Assembly (NCBI RefSeq): GCF_028640845.1 | Contig: NC_080540.1 | Coordinates: 277,899,524-277,963,523, forward strand | Direction of reading: 5' to 3' | DNA length: 64,000 nucleotides | From: Ahaetulla prasina | Taxonomy: Eukaryota; Chordata; Lepidosauria; Squamata; Colubridae | Shown here: one piece after another, positions 47,443-58,712 of the stretch | Layout of the letters: the number at the start of each line of letters is the position of its first letter | Position numbering within the stretch: position 1 is the first letter of the stretch | Made by a program: the position numbers and the translations under genes | Notes under the pieces: model-generated | Seen by the model: the letters and a program-made list of their open reading frames with translations, nothing else | Told to the model about the DNA's origin: nothing | Database searches by the model: none

Positions 47443-47950
47443 CCCACCAAATGTGAAAAGAAAACAAGCGTTATGGAATGCAGCTGTGAGATGCTCACAA
47501 TCCATCTCATTTCTCTTCACCACAAGTGGGTGTTATTGGCAAAACTATAACTGGATTGTTGGATCAAACAGATGCAAGGAACAACTGGACACTGAGCTTA
47601 TTGTCTTCAGTCAGCATTATCTGCCTCATTCTTCAACTTTTGGATTCATTCAAGTTAAGACCTTGGAACTTCTTAAGCCGAGGAAGCAATTTGCTTGAGA
47701 CCAAACTGGAACTGGTGGTAATTTTTAGCCCATGTGAATGGAAGAAAACACTCTATGGTGTCTCTTATTCCCTCACTTTCCATTTTCATCAATGCTTAAA
47801 AGCACTAAAAGTGAAAAATGAAAGAGAAATTAATGGTTCTTTATGGACAAAGACACACAGATTTGTATTCACTTCTGCACAAGGGAAAACCATGATGTCA
47901 GCAGCACTGAGTTGCCAAGAACATAAAATAAAATAGTCAAATGCTATTGT
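47443..47950 (+). other. DAB2: Probable DAB2 3'-UTR terminal exon
   Basis: A strong acceptor (GTTTGTTTCCCACAG ending 47442) pairs with the GTAAGT donor nine bases past the DAB2 stop. The segment is repeat-free and has AATAAA at 47927-47932 as a candidate polyadenylation signal; the UTR may run further, since 48-49 kb is also repeat-free. No conserved ORF. Inferred from signals and gene structure only. Confidence 0.5.
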
Positions 47951-49059
47951 AGAGTTTTCCTATCAATATTATTACAATTTTTTTTAAAAAAACCTAGCAC
48001 TCTCTTTACAGCCCACCCAAATGTCAAGGTGAAAGAATATTTAAATTATGAAATGGGCAAATATTGTATTACTTCTAACTGGTGAGTTCTAAAAATGCAA
48101 TTGCTAGCTCTAAATTATGCAAATTGAAACATCTTTGATGGTAACTTGTCCAGGATATCAAATGCTGTTTTCCTAGAACATATTTTGTTACGGATTGGTC
48201 TCTGGTAAGATTCTTGTTTTTGGAATCAGTGCTGGGAAAAAAAGCTACAAAAATGGATAAATGGATTTTAAGATAAGCTATTAAACTGGAAAGCAATTGT
48301 ACTTTTAACAACTAGTCTGAACAAAATGATATTCATGTCTATTAATTATGATATGGCTAGAGGCTAATAATTCACTCTTTAAACAATAAGTTTAATAATA
48401 AGTTGGACAAAGCTATTGTTAACAGCCAGATGTCTCTCCAGTACAGCAGTTACCAATATAAACTTGAAATGGTATCCATGTTTAAATGTTTAGGTGAACA
48501 CAACCTGCTGATCTACTTCCTAAAAAATACCAAGCCTCCAGTGATCCATTCAGCTCTGTATAATATTCTATTGTACATTCCTGTAAGACAAAGCTCTCAA
48601 TGCATATGTTTGTCTCAGACTGAAAATACAGAAACTTCTTCTGGACTGTGTTACACTGTAAAAAGTACTCGGGTGTTCTGGCAATTAAATGTAACTTCAT
48701 TTCAAATTGGCACTCAGAGGAAATGTTTGATGATTAAATATTTTCTTTACTTGTTTATGGAAGAATGCCTGCCTGGTGGACCAAGTTCACTTTAGTGATC
48801 AGATGATCTTCTATTAAGCAGAGCAATGTAATGAAACCGGGATTTTTAATTTCTCTAAAATGTAAGCAGCCACTGAATGCCAGCGGATGGTGCTATTGAT
48901 CCAGTGAGTTGGTATGTAACATGACATTTTTTATAGATTATGAATTTACAGTACAAAATAACCACAACAGTTGAAAATGAGGGTATCAGCTCTTGAGTGC
49001 TTATAGATGTTGATTCTGTTTTTTACCAACTAAGCATCTAAGTAGAGTCTTAGATAGCA

Positions 49060-49288
49060 CTTAGCAATAGCACTTGGACTTATATACTGCTTTACAGCCC
49101 TCTTTAAGCAGTTTACAGAGTCAGCCTATTGCCCCCAACATCTGGGTCCTCATTTTACCAACCTCAGAAGGATGGAAGGCTGAGTCAACCTTGAGCCTGG
49201 TGAGATTTGAACTACGAAATTGCAGGCAGCCGGCAGGCAGCAGACGTATCCTGCAGTACTGTACTCTAACCACTGTGCCACCGTGGCT
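49060..49288 (-). mobile_element. SINE (L2-type tail)
   Basis: Reverse of the 4452 element: GCACTTGGACTTATATACTG, AGCAGTTTACAGAGTCAGCC, CATCTGGGTCCTCATTTTAC, CTAACCACTGTGCCACC. Confidence 0.75.
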
Positions 49289-49504
49289 CTTGATGTAGTA
49301 ATATGGCTTTTTGATAGAAAGATTTCTTCACCTTATATGCTAGCATCAGTGTAGAAGCCCATTATAATGGAATGTGCACCTGCAGCAGCAGAAGGAGAGG
49401 ATTTGGTCAACTTGGAGCTTTCCCAGCAAAAGACCCAATTCAAGACACTGCATATTCCTGAGCTGGATGGGAGAGAGAGAGAGAGATGAGGTTGGCAAGA
49501 TAGA

Positions 49505-49745
49505 TGTCAGGCCCAAGTCCAGAATGAGACAGATCCAAACGAGTCCAATCCTTTATTGACTTATACCCAATAGACAGAATCTTGCCAAACTAAAGTTATC
49601 CTGAGAGATTCTAGATATGAACCTCCCTCTTCCCACCCCTCAACACACACCTTCCTTCCAGTTCAGGACTGCTGAGTCTCTTGATCCAAGCTCTTTCTGG
49701 GAAAACTCTGAATCTTTCCCTTCTGCTACTGCAGGTGCATATCTC
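49505..49745 (-). mobile_element. LTR-like fragment
   Basis: Starts TGTCAGGCCCAAGTCCAGAA and contains CCTTTATTGAC (polyA-signal region on the minus strand). No TSD or coding region seen; weak call. Confidence 0.3.
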
Positions 49746-49779
49746 ATCACACTCATAGAGCAAATAAATCCCATTTGGA

Positions 49780-50012
49780 CATAATAGTATTTAAACATAT
49801 ATACCATATCATAGTGCTTTACAACACACTGCATGGCTTGCAGTGTCAGCATTATTTGCATGTTGCCCCCAACAATCTCGGTTCTCATTTTACTGACCTC
49901 AGGAGGATGAAAGGCTGAGTCAACCACAAGCCGCCTCAGGATTGAACTCAAGGCTGTGGGCAGAGTTTGTTTGAAATAGTGCACTTAACCATTGCACTAC
50001 CAAGGCACTAAA
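49780..50012 (-). mobile_element. Degenerate SINE copy (L2-type tail)
   Basis: Shares CAACAATCTCGGTTCTCATT, GGATGAAAGGCTGAGTCAAC and the CATTGCACTACCAAGGC end with the 43795 and 49060 copies. Confidence 0.55.
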
Positions 50013-50241
50013 AATGGATAGGCAAACTTGACCAAACATGAACAGTATTCCACCTTCCTTTGATAGTACATAGTATGCATTGGTAGTGGGCAAGGTTGCA
50101 TAGAAAAGTCTGAACTGCTAAGGTATATTTATTTATCCATAGTTAACAACGTGGTTATAGCTAAAGCAGATCTTGAACTAGAAAGGTTTTTTTTAAAAAA
50201 AAGGTATGAAAATTGTATGGAATATCCATACAGATATGTAT

Positions 50242-50596
50242 AAAGGTAAAGGTTCCCCTTGCACATATGTGGTAGTTGTTCCTGACTCTAAGGGGGCAGT
50301 GTTCATCTCCGTTTCAAAGCCGAAGAGCCAACGCTGTCCGAAGACGTCTCCGTGGTCATGTGGCCGGCATGACTAAATGCCAAAGGCACACGGAACGCTG
50401 TTACCTTCCCACCAAAGGTGGTCCCTATTTTTTTACTTGCATTTTTTATGTGCTTTCAAACTGCTAGGTTGGCAGAAGCTGGGACAAGTAAGAGGAGCTC
50501 ATCCCGTTACACAGCACTAGGGATTCGAACCACTGAACTGCCGACCTTTCGATTGACAAGCTCAGCATCTTAGCCACTGAGCCACCATGTCCCTAA
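50242..50596 (-). mobile_element. tRNA-derived SINE with BovB-type tail
   Basis: Exact 10-bp target duplication AGATATGTAT (50232-50241 and 50597-50606). On the minus strand: TGGCTCAGTGGCTAAG (A box), GGTTCGAATCCC (B box), and tail ending in the AGTCAGGAACAACTACCACA type joined to CCTTTACCTTT. A recent copy; not a functional tRNA. Confidence 0.85.
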
Positions 50597-51127
50597 AGAT
50601 ATGTATGGAATAAGATAATAAGGCTTTCGCAATGGCTGGCTGTAGATTATATTCAACTGGGCAACCATAGAATATAAATAAGAAAGAGTCAATAATGCAG
50701 GAGAGAGGGGAACAGCAAAACACAACTGAAAGCTGAATTTATACAGAGAAAAAAAAATCAGTGGGATTATTTTTGCTATTGGTTCAGATGACCCAGAAAT
50801 TTCAGTGGCAAAAAACACATGGGCAAGGTGTACACACACTACAATTGGCAAATAAAGGTGGGAACAAAATACCTTGTTTCCAAAACACAATCAGTAGATC
50901 ATCTTCCAATTAAAACAAAGGCTGTGATAAGAAATGAAATGGGATGATAATATATTGATACCTTCTAAGGTTGCTCTGAGACCCAAATAATGTAGCAGCG
51001 ATAAGAATCTGGACATTATTTGAGTTCCTTAAGTGAGTTAAAAACAAAAGTGATGGACTGGGTTTTAGAACTGAGAGCTCAGGTGAGCTAACTCTTAACT
51101 GGTACACTGGTTAACAATTGTGTCATA

Positions 51128-51350
51128 TTTTGGACAGTTTGGTGTAGTGGTTAAAAACAAGCTAGAACCAAGAGACTGGGTTCTAGTCCTGGCTTGGGCA
51201 TGAAACCAGCTGAGTTTTGACAGTCACTCTTTCTGGGTTTGAAACAGTCACTCTTTCTCAGCCATGGAAGGAGGCAGGTGAAAACAATACTTCTAAAAAA
51301 TCTTTGCAAGAAAACTGCAAGAGTCAAAAACTGACCTGAAGATGCACACA
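51128..51350 (+). mobile_element. tRNA-derived SINE (TTTGGTGTAGTGGTTA type)
   Basis: Starts GACAGTTTGGTGTAGTGGTT (A-box-like), then GGTTCTAGTCC (B-box-like) and CATGAAACCAGCTGAG; a common reptile SINE form. Degenerate. Confidence 0.6.
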
Positions 51351-51359
51351 CAAACACAA

Positions 51360-52320
51360 GGCCACTGGGTCAGTTCATCTGCTGCCATGAAATGTAAATA
51401 TCATTGGTTTGCTGATGTTACCCAATTGTACATATCTGCCCCTGGTGAATTAAGTGAATATTTTACCCTCTGCCTGGAGGATATGAGGATCTGGATGGGA
51501 AAAAGCAAGGTTCAGCTGAACCTTGGCAAGATTGTGTGGCTTTGGGGCAGTGGTGAAATCCAATTATTTTTACTACCGGTTCTGTGGCACGGCTTGGTGG
51601 GCATGGTTTGATGTGGTGTGGTTTGATGGGAGTGGCTTGGTGGGCATGGCAGGGGAAGGATACTGCAAAATCTCCATTCCCACCCCACTCCAGGGGAAGG
51701 ATATTGCAAAATCCCCATTCCTTCCCCACTCTGGGACCAGCCAGAAGTGGTTTTTGCCGGTTCTCGGAACTACTCAAAATTTCCACTACCGGTTCTCCGA
51801 ACTACTCAAAATTTCCGCTATCGGTTCTCCAGAACCTGCTGGATTTCACCCCTGCCTTGGGGGTCTGCCACTTCTAGGACTGTGCCATCTATGATGTTGG
51901 ATGGCACTGCATTGTCCCAGGCAAACCCAGTGCACAATTTGGTTTTCTTTTTGGACTCGCAACTCATGCTCAAAAGGCAGGTGGCAGTCGTGGCTAGGAA
52001 GGCCTATGCACAGCTTCGTATTGTGTGCCAATCACACCACATGGTGTGTAGGGGGGTGGGTCCACTCACAGTCACATCCTAGTCACCTCTCAATTGGATA
52101 TTGCAATGTGCTTTTTATGGGCCTGCCCTTGAATTGTATTTGGAAACTTCAGTTGATGCAGAGTGCAGTGGTGCAGGCAATAATGTGTGCATAGACAACA
52201 CAGTACTTCTGTTCCCTGAGCTGTATTGTCTACAGGTTCAATTAAAGGTGCTGGTTTTAACCTTTAAATCTCTTTTTATTTTATATTTATTTATGCATCA
52301 AATTTAGAGACTGCTCATCT
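51360..52320 (+). mobile_element. Degenerate L2 LINE, interrupted by a MITE
   Basis: Plus-strand reading gives WFADVTQLYISAPGELSEYF and GKSKVQLNLGKIVWLW before 51547, and DYCN-like YCNVLFMGLPLN with LQLMQSAVVQAI after 51858: the YADDTQLYI and DYCNALYMGLP blocks of L2 reverse transcriptase. The MITE sits between them. Confidence 0.75.
51547..51858 (+). mobile_element. 'ACCGGTA' MITE inserted in L2
   Basis: Begins GTGGTGAAATCCAATTATTT and ends CCAGAACCTGCTGGATTTCA; inner repeats of CGGTTCTCCGAACTACTC. The L2 reading continues on either side. Confidence 0.65.
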
Positions 52321-52494
52321 CACTCGCAGAGCCCAGTCATTCGAGAGATTGCCTCTCCCTGATTAAGAATAATTTCAGACTAAATACTTCCAGGCATGCA
52401 AGAGTAGTATTACTAATTTAGTTATTACTAATTACTACTTTTAGTAATGCTAATGTATTAATACACTCACACTTGTGAGATTCTGTTTTTTATA

Positions 52495-52765
52495 TATATA
52501 TATATTTATTTACATTTATATCCCGCCCTTCTCCGAAGACTCAGGGCGGCTTACATTGTGTAAGGCAATAGTTTCATCCTATTTGTATATTTATATACAA
52601 AGTCAACTTATTGCCCCCCCAACAATCTGGGTCCTCATTTTACCTACCTTATAAAGGATGGAAGACTGAGTCAACCTTGGGACTGGTGGGACTCGAGCCT
52701 GCAGTAATTGCAGGCAGCTGTGTTTAATAACAGGCTATCTTACAGCCTGAGCCACACCACTTAAT
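52495..52765 (-). mobile_element. SINE with L2-like head
   Basis: Close copy of 46210-46480: TTTACATTTATATCCCGCCC then GGGTCCTCATTTTACCTACC and a degenerate tRNA-like end (GAGCC). Non-coding. Confidence 0.6.
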
Positions 52766-53029
52766 ATAACTTTACAATAAAATAGAATTAACTCATCTGC
52801 TCTTGTTTCCTGTCCAGTCTATTTTGTAGGGCTGAGATCAATCTTACAAAGTCTGAACATACTTTTCTCCCACCATCCTCTTTGCACCTCAATAACTAGG
52901 AAGGGTCGCTTCTGAGCTTTTTGCTCTGACCACATTCCTGGAGTGGGCTTAGCCATCCAGACTGTTCCTTTGGTTGAGTCTCATTGCCCTGTCTCCCAAG
53001 GTCATTCCCACACACTACTTTTTGTTGTT

Positions 53030-53420
53030 AGTTGTGAAGAAGTGCCCGACCCACCACGACCCCGTGGAAAATGTTCCTCCAGGCCTTCCTGTCCTCTACC
53101 ATCCTCTGGAGTCCATTTAAGCTCACGCTGACTGCTTCATCCATCCAGCCACCTCATTCTCGTGTCGTCCCCTTCTTCTTTTGCCCTCAGTCTTTCCCAG
53201 CATTAGGCTCTTCTCCAGTGAGTCCTTCCTTCTCATTAGGTGGCCAAAGTATTTGAGGTTCATCTTCAGGATCTGGCCTTCTAAAGAGCAGTCAGGGTTG
53301 ATCTCCTCTAGGACTGACTTGTTTGATTGTCTTGCAGTCCAAGGGACTCGCAAGAGTCTTCTCCAGCACCAGAGTTCTATTACCTCTCACCAACGGTGCC
53401 CCGAACTGCAGGTTGGATGA
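53030..53420 (-). mobile_element. BovB (RTE) LINE fragment, reverse-transcriptase C-terminus
   Basis: Minus-strand reading RVPWTARQSNKSVLEEINPD then ILKMNLKYFGHLMRRKDSLE and GKTEGKRRRGRHEN. These are hallmark BovB motifs, nearly the same as in ruminant BovB. BovB is shared between squamates and ruminants by horizontal transfer. 5'-truncated and no complete RT domain. Confidence 0.9.
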
Positions 53421-54122
53421 ACATGCTTTCAAAGCCATGTTCTCAGTGCTGACTCATAATCCTCCATATGTGTAGTATCCCAGTAATCCTGAAGAATCCC
53501 AGTATTCTTCAGGATTAGCCATGTTGTCTGGATCTGTTGGGAATTGCAGTTCAGCAATATATAGACTCTACATCCTACTTACCTGTTAACGTTATCACCT
53601 TCTCAACTACAATTGTTAATAAAACTGCAAGGCTATAACGAGGGGATTTTTTTCTTTCTTTCTCAACATAATAGAAAGTTGATTTAGACTTAATTTCATC
53701 TTAAACTTGGCAGCTGAAAATGCAAGTGCAAATATAAAAAGAAACTACTAGCAAATATTTAATTTCTTTTATCAGGCACGGGTTTCTAAAGAATGAAAAA
53801 GTCCCTCTCCATGGGATAATCTCTTAAGTAAACAGTGTGACTTAATTGCAAATAGAAAGGGCTTGGCTTCCCGTATTTTCATCAAACTTTACATGAAAGC
53901 AAAACTTCAGCTTTATCACGAAGTACTATTTTGCAGCTTTTATACAAGTTGCAACGTAGCAAATAAAATTAGATGATCCAAAAAGCTTATTGAACAGCTA
54001 CTCACTTTATAGGGAAAAAACTGTTCTTACTAAATCTTGAACTATGTAGAAGCTGTCCATTAATGACTATTGTATCACATTGTTTCCATTAAATTCACTT
54101 AAATATTGATGTAGTTAATAGT

Positions 54123-54225
54123 ATCTTTTCCCTGCCATGCCCACCAAACCATGCCCACCAAGCCATGCCACCCACCAAGTCACACCCACAGAACCGGTAG
54201 TAAAAAAATTTGAAACCTACCACTG
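54123..54225 (-). mobile_element. 'ACCGGTA' MITE fragment
   Basis: Carries the CATGCCCACCAAACCATG repeats and the AGAACCGGTAGTAAAAAA end of the family at 54571; truncated. Confidence 0.55.
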
Positions 54226-54570
54226 ATTCATACATTACCTATACAATAACCTAGATCAAAGTTCCTGCCTACCACAAGTTCTTTTTGGCCATAGAAACGC
54301 AAAATGTCCATTACCTCCATCATGGTTACAGATTGCAGATTTCTGCAAAGAGAAGCTTTTCATCTCCTGACTGAAACTTCACTATTTTATCATTAGGAAC
54401 TTTCTTTTAAACAGTCGCTTCCTTGCAGTTTTTACCTACTGAAGTTTACCAATATCCTCTGGAATAACAGAAGACAAATCTACTATCTGGACAATCACTC
54501 AGAAATCATAAAAAGTGATCAATGGACAATCTTCCTAGTGTGGGGGAACCCATCCTATTAGAAGATAGAA

Positions 54571-54930
54571 TCCAGAGGTGGGTTTCAGCAGGTTCTGACC
54601 AGTTCTACAGAACTGGTAGTGGAAATTTTGAGTAGTTCAGAGAACCGGTAAATACCATCTTTGACTGGCCCCGCCCCCATCTATTCTCTGCCTCCCGAGT
54701 CCCAGCTGATCGGGAGGAAATGGGGATTTTGCAGTAATCGTCCCCTGGAGTGGGGAGGAAATGGAGATTTTACATATCCTTCCCCTGGAATGGGGTGGGA
54801 ATTGAGATTTTACAGTATCCTTCCCCTGCCATGCCCACCAAGCCACGCCCATCAAGCCATGCCACGCCCATCAAGCCATGCCACACCCACCAAGCCACAC
54901 CCACAGAACCGGTAATAAAAAAATTGAATC
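54571..54930 (-). mobile_element. 'ACCGGTA' MITE, GC-rich family
   Basis: Starts with GGTGGGTTTCAGCAGGTTCTG and ends CACAGAACCGGTAATAAAA; the inside carries repeats of CATGCCCACCAAGCCA and GGAAATGGGGATTTT. Same family as 38160-38512 and 51547-51858. Non-coding, no transposase; a non-autonomous repeat typical of snakes. Confidence 0.6.
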
Positions 54931-55711
54931 CCACCTTTGATAGAGTCCCTTGAACATTATAACAGACTTTGAATGCCAGTGGAAGGCTGACAGTGAGTGA
55001 AATCAGTACCCATTTTGAGAGGAGGATTTAGGAGATTTTGAGAGGTTAGGATTTAGGCACATTGCCTTCTAAATAGCTAATCTGGATTTAAGTTCTTCTC
55101 AGCAATGAGCTTCAGCTTCCTGGTTGAAGAAATGTGAAGACTTGTTTCAGCCACTATCTTTCTTAGAAATTGGTAGCACTAAATATGAGCTAACTTGCTC
55201 TTCCACTTTTTAACCAAGAAGATCTGTCCTATTATTGGGCAGAGAGAGAAAGAGAGACACTGTCCATTCAGAAAGTAGGTGAGAAACAGTGATAGGCTGA
55301 AGAGTAGAATTTAATGGGCCATGAGCACCACACACTACCATCTAGGATATATTTACTGTCCTTAATTGTATATTTTATTTCCATCAGTTCCTATATATTG
55401 AACAAATTTACCATTTACCATTTCTACAATATTTTATTCTGCAGGTAAAATAATGAGGCATCAGTGGCCTTACTGAATTTGAGTTCAAAAGCTTGGGTTT
55501 CCCATTTGCCCTTCGCCTCTATTTGTACCAATAGACTTGCCAAATTGAGTACATGTACAACTAGGTCCAGATCACTTCTCGGCAGTCAGCATGAGCATTG
55601 ACCTTTATTTGCCATCACATTTTGTTTATTATCCTTTTAATATTTAACAAAATTGAACAGAATAAAAGACTTGAATCTGGGTTTTATTTACTTTTTCGTA
55701 GACCTACCACC

Positions 55712-55788
55712 ATGTCTACTTCTTTGCTTCTTATAGGAATTCTCTGCATTTTAGGAGCAAATAGTTTTGCCTCAGGAGGGAAAGCAAG
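55712..55788 (+). CDS. C9: Probable complement component C9, exon 1 (signal peptide)
   Basis: A 77-nt open segment from ATG (context ACCACCATG) to a perfect GTAAGT donor encodes MSTSLLLIGILCILGANSFA then SGGKAR: a textbook signal peptide with hydrophobic core and small residues (SFA) at the cleavage site, ending in phase 2. In mammals the gene directly downstream of DAB2 on the same strand is C9, a secreted pore-forming terminal complement protein, with a gap of several kb; the gap here is about 8 kb. Identity rests on position, strand and exon shape, since a signal peptide is not diagnostic. No TSP1/LDLRA/MACPF exon is visible before the window ends, so intron 1 would exceed 8 kb. Confidence 0.6.
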
Positions 55789-56235
55789 GTAAGTTCATTG
55801 TACAGGATAGAGGTAATATTTCGTAGCATTTGTGTGTGATTTTCTCCAAATTTCCTAGTACTCTATTTTTAATTTCGGGAAGCCAGAAGGTAAGAGAACT
55901 ACCTGCTTCCTGCCATTTTCCAGATGCATCTGAACGATATGTCAATCCTATTGACTACAATAGTAATTATTTCCATGCATAAAATAATCAAACTGTTAAA
56001 TGAGAATTATTTTATTAGTAACAGATTGTTAACATTTATGTACCTCTGAACCGGTTTGTGAATACTGGAATTTCAAACAAAAAATCAAATATTTTTACGT
56101 TAGAAATATTCATAAAAGTATAATTTAGTCAAATTCCAACACTACTTTATATAATTTGCTTGCTCTTTTCCAGCTTGCCCAAATTGCATCTCACAAATGT
56201 AATTTGTATGTGCCCACAAATTTTATTCTTACAAA

Positions 56236-56286
56236 AAAAAAAAAAATAGAAGGAAAGAAGGAAGGAAGGAAGAAAGGAAGGAAGGA
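56236..56286. repeat. Poly-A plus (GAAG)n tract
   Basis: A-run followed by GAAG/GGAAG repeats in the probable C9 intron 1. Confidence 0.85.
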
Positions 56287-56386
56287 CTTTGAAGTTACAT
56301 CTCTCTAATTTGAGTGAAAGGGATTTAAATATACAAACTGGAACACAATATCTGATGCTCAATACTTGGTAGGCCTTTGCTGTTAA

Positions 56387-57010
56387 GTAGAATAGAATAG
56401 ATTTCTTTATTGGCTAAGTGTGATTGGACACACAAAGAATTTGTCTTTGGTGCATATGATCTCAGTGTACATAAGAAGAGAAGATACATTTGTCAAGAAT
56501 CATAAGGTACAACGCTTAATGATAGTCATAGGGTACAAATAAGCAATCAGGAAACATAAATCGTAAGGATACAAGCAACAAAGTTACAGTCATACAATCA
56601 TAAGTGGAAGGAGCTGGGTGATGGGAATGATGAGAAGATTAATAGTAGTGTAGATTTAGTAAGTAGTTTGACAGTTCTGAGGGAATTATTTGTTTAGCAG
56701 AGTGATGGTGTTCAGGAAGAAACTGTTCTTGTGTCTAGTTATTCTGGTTTGCAGTGCTCTATAGTGTCGTTTTGAGGGTAGGAGTTGAAACAGTTTATGT
56801 CCAGGATGTGAGGGGTCTGTAAATATTTTCACAGCCCTCTTTTTGACTCAGGCAGTATACAGGTACTCAATGGAAGGTAGGTTGGCAGCCATTGTTTTTT
56901 CTGCAGTTCTAATTATCCTCTGAAGTCTCTGTGTGTCTTGTTGGGTTGCAGAACCAAACCACACAGTTATAGAGGTACAGATGGCAAGTGTTGACATTCT
57001 AAAACTTTGA
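56387..57010 (-). mobile_element. Snake1-type CR1 LINE 3' end
   Basis: On the minus strand this ends in TTGGCCAATAAAG-like sequence followed by (ATTCT)n, seen on the + strand as AGAATAGAATAG. Body continues to about 57010 without a long ORF. Same 3' tail as at 20630, 31652, 45840 and 61408. Confidence 0.75.
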
Positions 57011-57159
57011 TGCATGAGGCCAACCTCAACCTCATCTCAAGGTTTATTTCAAGGATAAATAGCCAATATAGGAATAGCATGGAAGAAGAATGAGCTAAAT
57101 ACTGCCTCTTTCCATGGTGTGCTGACAGTAAACACAAGACAAAGCCAACTGTTTGTCTC

Positions 57160-57794
57160 CTTTTTTAAAAAGAAATTTTATTTTTCCACAACAACAACAA
57201 AAACATTACATCAAACAATTTCAATATGCTGAAGGGGTGTTTACATACCTTCTTGTGCAATCTCAAGATAAACATCTCTTTCATAAATATATCTTTGTTT
57301 TTCTAACATATTTTCCCATCTAGCCAGTTATAGAATAAATCCCACATTTTATAATATTGCTTGTCTTCTTGATCTCTAATTTCAAATGTCAATTTACTCA
57401 TCTCTGCACATTCCATCATCTTCCTAATTATTTCATCTTGCAAAGGTAATTTCTCATTTTTCCAGTTTTTAGCAAACACAATCCTAGCTGCTGTAATAAT
57501 ATTCACAATCAAGTATTTTTCATCTCTAGTGTATATCTCAGGAATAATTCCCAACAGAAAGACTTCTGGCTTAAAGTCTATATGTTTTTTAATAATTTCC
57601 TCCAATCATGTGTGTATCTTAGTCCAATATCTTTTTGCTTCAATGCATGTCCAACACATATGGTAGTATGATCCAGGTGCCTGATGCCTTCCAACATTTT
57701 TCGGATTTGTCCTTAAACATTTTTGCAATTCTTTTCAGGGATAAATGCCACCTGTAAAACATCTTATACAAATTCTCTTTATATGCTGTAGACA
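57160..57794 (-). mobile_element. L1 LINE, 5'-truncated (ORF2 C-terminus)
   Basis: Flanked by an exact 15-bp duplication CCAACTGTTTGTCTC (57145-57159 and 57795-57809), with a poly(A) tail on the minus strand. Encodes the ORF2 C-terminal reading NIITAARIVFAKNWKNEKLP followed by MMECAEMSKLTFEIR, similar to the piece at 22730. An inserted, dead-on-arrival copy. Confidence 0.85.
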
Positions 57795-58033
57795 CCAACT
57801 GTTTGTCTCTTATCTTGGGTCCTCACTTATTTTTCCTACATCAGTGGTACAGAGAAAGTTTATGAGAATTCTTTAAAAATATGAACGTACAAACCCATCA
57901 AATCATTTTTAAAAACTTCTTTGTGCTGTATCACATCAGGTAATACCTTTCTTGTTTGAATTCTGTTTTTAAAACAAGAATTGCACTCGGAAACTACAAA
58001 TGATTTGAAGAAGTCAACCCCCTTTTTCCTACA

Positions 58034-58120
58034 TTAGAATAGAACAGAACAGAACAGAACAGAACAGAACAGAACAGAACAGAACAGAACAGGACAGAAC
58101 AGAACAGAATAGAATAGAAT
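58034..58120. repeat. (AACAG)n / (AATAG)n microsatellite
   Basis: About 17 pentamer units adjoining the CR1 end, the typical tail microsatellite of snake CR1 elements. Confidence 0.9.
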
Positions 58121-58150
58121 AACAGAGTTGGAAGGGACCTTGGAGGTCTT
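58121..58150 (-). mobile_element. CR1 LINE 3' piece, left half of a split copy
   Basis: CAGAGTTGGAAGGGACCTTG is the classic CR1 3'-region sequence. It stops at GGAGGTCTT and continues at 63735, so the copy was cut by the half-LINE insertion. Preceded by (AACAG)n. Confidence 0.8.
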
Positions 58151-58399
58151 TTTTTTATTATTCAAAATGTTTTACAAAAAAAATTTTCCCCATTTCCCCC
58201 CAACCCCCCTCCCTTCACTAATCCCTCCCCCCTCCCCCCCTGACTTCCCGGATGAAGCACAAGGTATACCGTATATACTCGAGTATAAGCCGAGTTTTTC
58301 AGCACGTTTTTTGTGCTGAAAAGCGCCCCCTCGGCTTATACTCGAGCTGCCGCTCAGCCCTTCCTCTTGCAGCGAGTCCTTTCTACCGCAGGCAGCTAG

Positions 58400-58678
58400 C
58401 TCTCGTTAGTGCGCGCGCATGCGCATTTATTCCTATGTGGACACACGCGCACCCCTCACGCACAATTACCCGCGTTAGTTATAATTGTTGACAGCGTTGA
58501 CAGAGGGCACGAGGAGGCGAGGCAAGGCAAGGACCCCGACCGAAGAGTTATAATTGTTGACAAATACACACGCGGGGGCGAAGAGTGAAAACCCTCCGGG
58601 TTTCAAGCGAAGGAAGGCGCCTGGCTACACACCCGCCTTCAAAGAAATAGCTGGCATTCCTCGCGGGTGACGGTAGCA

Positions 58679-58712
<34 letters not shown>

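Larger units (their letters stand above)
47951..55680. other. DAB2-C9 intergenic region
   Basis: About 7.7 kb between the DAB2 3' end and the next exon. It holds SINEs, an LTR-like piece, a degenerate L2 and BovB fragments (listed separately). Unique AT-rich sequence without recognisable genes fills roughly 47950-49050, 50610-51120, 53450-54120, 54230-54560 and 54945-55680. A 130-codon ORF at 48403-48795 has no recognisable domain and probably belongs to UTR or intergenic DNA. Confidence 0.5.
55789..58030 (+). other. Probable C9 intron 1 (proximal part)
   Basis: From the GTAAGT donor onward there is AT-rich unique sequence to 56230, then a (GAAG)n tract, a Snake1-type CR1 tail and an inserted L1 (separate entries). 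No second exon was recognised; no Trp-rich TSP1 motif typical of C9 exon 2 is seen. Confidence 0.4.

Noticed and set aside
48403..48795. 130-codon ORF downstream of DAB2
   Set aside because: No recognisable domain, no splice or promoter support; AT-rich probable UTR/intergenic sequence.
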